Assembly (NCBI GenBank): GCA_015065165.1
Contig: SVQU01000006.1
Location: 19,128 to 83,127 of the forward strand
From: Oscillospiraceae bacterium
Lineage (GTDB): Bacteria; Bacillota; Clostridia; Oscillospirales; CAG-382
Direction: 5' to 3'
Length of the DNA stretch: 64,000 nucleotides
Under the pieces are notes generated by a model. That model was not told the origin of the DNA. It did not search any database and saw nothing but the letters and a program-made list of their open reading frames with translations. Shown in pieces: positions 62,682 through 64,000 of the stretch (its first letter is position 1; each line of letters starts with the position of its first letter). Position numbers and translations under genes: made by a program.

Positions 62682-63569
62682 TTAGCAATACATTAGTGAT
62701 TGGGTATTATCCTCGGAATATTCGATTTCTTCGGAAATTATGCTTGCCAAAACCGATATTTCCTGCAAGGTTTTTGCCTTTTGATTGCAGATTAGCGAAG
62801 CCAACAGGCTTTCGCAGAACAAACAGAAGGACAGACGGGAGGTAAAATCCTCATTATCAAAGGCTTCTGTACAATGGCGATAAATAAAATATGCCAATGC
62901 TCTCTCTAAATATTCATCTACACCAAAGGGGCATTTTTGGGAAGAATAGGTTAGGAACAAAGCCTTATGAGAATTATCAAGATACTCCAAGGAATCGATT
63001 ATTTTAAGCCAAAAGGTATCGTCATAGGTTTCTATTTTATATTTCTGTTTAATCATTTCGATTTTTGTTTTGTAATCGAAGGATTGGTTTTGCAATATTT
63101 CGTATATTTTCTTACGTTCTTTACGACCGTTAAAATTAATTAATTCATCGGTGGCACTGTCTTCTCCGATTTCTTCCATAACGTCATAGTTTTGAGAAGA
63201 AAGAATGATTCGCGCCGCCTCTCTGCAGGACATGCCCAACCCTATTTCTGCCACGTCTGTAAAATTATAAAATCTCGGATGTTCACGGCAGATATCACAA
63301 AGATAGCCTTCGCCCGCATTGAGGATGATTTTACACAAGCCGTTTTCATCGAGATGAGGACATCTGTCGCGGTCGCAAAGCTTAAAATGAGGTGTTTCTT
63401 CCCAAGAGATGCTTTCTTTTATATTTGAAGCGTAGCCGTTTTGTAGGTTTTGGTATTTATTGAGGGTGGTTTCATCAATATCTATTTCCCAACCGATGCA
63501 ACAGCTATGGTCGCATTTATCGGCAATACATTTGAATTTTTTATAATATGCGGGGGCGTAAAGCTTCAT
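62682..63569 (-). CDS. FliB family protein (flagellin lysine-N-methylase-like)
   Basis: 295 residues from the ATG at 63569 (AAGGTG upstream; a GTG three codons earlier is the alternative). A Cys-rich N-terminal part CIADKCDHSCCIGW (about 14-27), then RDRCPHLDENGLCKI and CDICREHPRFYNF, the signature of FliB/YkgJ-like proteins and suggestive of an iron-sulfur cluster or zinc sites. Salmonella FliB methylates flagellin lysines. No flagellar gene is in the window, and many gut Clostridia carry this family without flagella, so another target is possible. Confidence 0.85.
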   Translation of the reverse strand: MKLYAPAYYKKFKCIADKCDHSCCIGWEIDIDETTLNKYQNLQNGYASNIKESISWEETPHFKLCDRDRCPHLDENGLCKIILNAGEGYLCDICREHPRFYNFTDVAEIGLGMSCREAARIILSSQNYDVMEEIGEDSATDELINFNGRKERKKIYEILQNQSFDYKTKIEMIKQKYKIETYDDTFWLKIIDSLEYLDNSHKALFLTYSSQKCPFGVDEYLERALAYFIYRHCTEAFDNEDFTSRLSFCLFCESLLASLICNQKAKTLQEISVLASIISEEIEYSEDNTQSLMYC

Positions 63570-63682
63570 AATTTTCACCTTGGTTAAACGGAATGTTTTT
63601 TACATTGTACCACAAGGAGTAGAAAAAGTAAATAAAATTAGATTCTCTCTTATCATATATCCGATGACGGCGGATTTAAATA

Positions 63683-63710
63683 AAAAAGACTTGCATACGC
63701 AAGTCTTTTT
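63683..63710. terminator. Terminator-like hairpin upstream of the FliB gene
   Basis: Arms AAAAAGACTTGC and GCAAGTCTTTTT, loop ATAC, extended by GGCGGA/TCCGCC outside. Probably ends a gene beyond the window or belongs to a repeat. Confidence 0.7.
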
Positions 63711-63779
63711 TCCGCCTATGGGCTACAAAAAAGATATTTTTGCAGTTTTACGTATGAATTTGAACTCTTGCATATCCGT

Positions 63780-64000
63780 TCGTTTTTTAGTGATATTCCG
63801 ACTTCGTCGGAGTGATATTACTTGCTTTGCTCGTAGTGATATTGCTCCACTTCGTTCCGCAGTGATATTATATTCGCCATTAACTGCCGAAGGCAATATC
63901 ACTCGGCTTTAGCCGAATACCACTGCGAAGCAATATAACTCGCTGTAAGGCGAATATAACTGAAAACGACAAGTTTCTGTCGAAACTTGTCGTTTTCTGG
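63780..64000. repeat. Array of short GTGATATT hairpin repeats
   Basis: Successive short palindromes (CCGACTTCGTCGG, GGCTTTAGCC, CGCTGTAAGGCG, TGCCGAAGGCA) are joined by AGTGATATT or its complement AATATCACT and relatives. At least seven junctions lie between 63789 and 63955. It ends with the hairpin ACGACAAG...CTTGTCGT. No coding sequence is evident in this gap. Confidence 0.75.

Noticed and set aside
62682-63569. Evidence for flagella from the FliB-family gene
   Set aside because: No flagellar gene in the window and the family occurs in non-flagellated gut bacteria.
63780-63955. CRISPR array or tRNA cluster
   Set aside because: Units are too short and irregular, joined without spacers; no tRNA arms.

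Overview
The window reads as a chromosomal segment of a Bacillota bacterium, most likely class Clostridia and gut-associated (Oscillospirales-like; the order is an inference). Support: a dgt-dnaG-rpoD-pheS-pheT run, a remA(DUF370)-rpoZ-priA-def-fmt-rsmB-rlmN-stp-prkC-rsgA run, IreB, a PASTA-domain Ser/Thr kinase, a dockerin protein, TipAS and DUF5685 proteins, and consensus sigma-A promoters with 17-bp spacers. The chance of a metagenome-assembled origin should be kept in mind, because one position (about 40560-40860) looks like a join of unrelated sequence.

Layout. 1-13337: nearly all on the minus strand. dgt, dnaG, rpoD, pheS and pheT are followed by an ireB operon with its own promoter, which continues through a HAD hydrolase, a DUF1846 protein, a MATE exporter, a small protein, a PHP phosphoesterase and the start of a uridine-kinase-like protein cut by the window edge. 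13522-27895: plus strand. DUF5685-DnaJ-membrane protein, then the long yicC to pssA housekeeping operon. gmk and coaBC, usual members of this neighbourhood, are absent. 27896-36650: a dockerin lipoprotein, an ECF sigma/anti-sigma pair, a G5-M23 peptidase, ilvE, a DUF3810 protein and topB. The sigma gene, the anti-sigma gene and the dockerin gene are each preceded by the same 29-bp spaced motif.

36650-49330 is an accessory region with much AT-rich sequence. A tRNA-Pro(UGG) gene is split in its anticodon arm: its 5' part ends at 37142 and its 3' part resumes at 45870, with a 14-bp duplicated core and matching 26-bp GACCACAA repeats about 100 bp inside each end. An intact second tRNA-Pro(UGG) lies inside the left end. 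Cargo: a RES-domain NAD-consuming enzyme plus a tail-anchored partner, a truncated tyrosine integrase, a 5'-truncated RHS polymorphic toxin with a candidate immunity gene, a lipoprotein behind a palindromic operator, and a hypothetical protein. Past the right end lies a cluster of small multi-TM proteins with paralogues, a tandem duplication, a broken gene and a 62-bp direct repeat.

49333-57569: a minus-strand five-gene operon (PAP2 phosphatase, TipAS, radical SAM, SAM methyltransferase, zinc ribbon), an XRE membrane regulator, a second MATE exporter, a DUF805 protein, a TetR pair and pepT. 57570-64000: nitroreductase, DUF6512, tRNA-Leu, a CPBP protease, a Cys-rich membrane protein, glnA and a FliB-family protein. 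Two gene-free stretches here (60719-61119 and 63711-64000) hold dense palindromic intergenic repeats.

The items I consider most worth testing are the split tRNA-Pro with an element-borne replacement, the RES plus membrane-protein module, the shared 29-bp motif of the ECF system, and the PAP2/TipAS/radical SAM operon.
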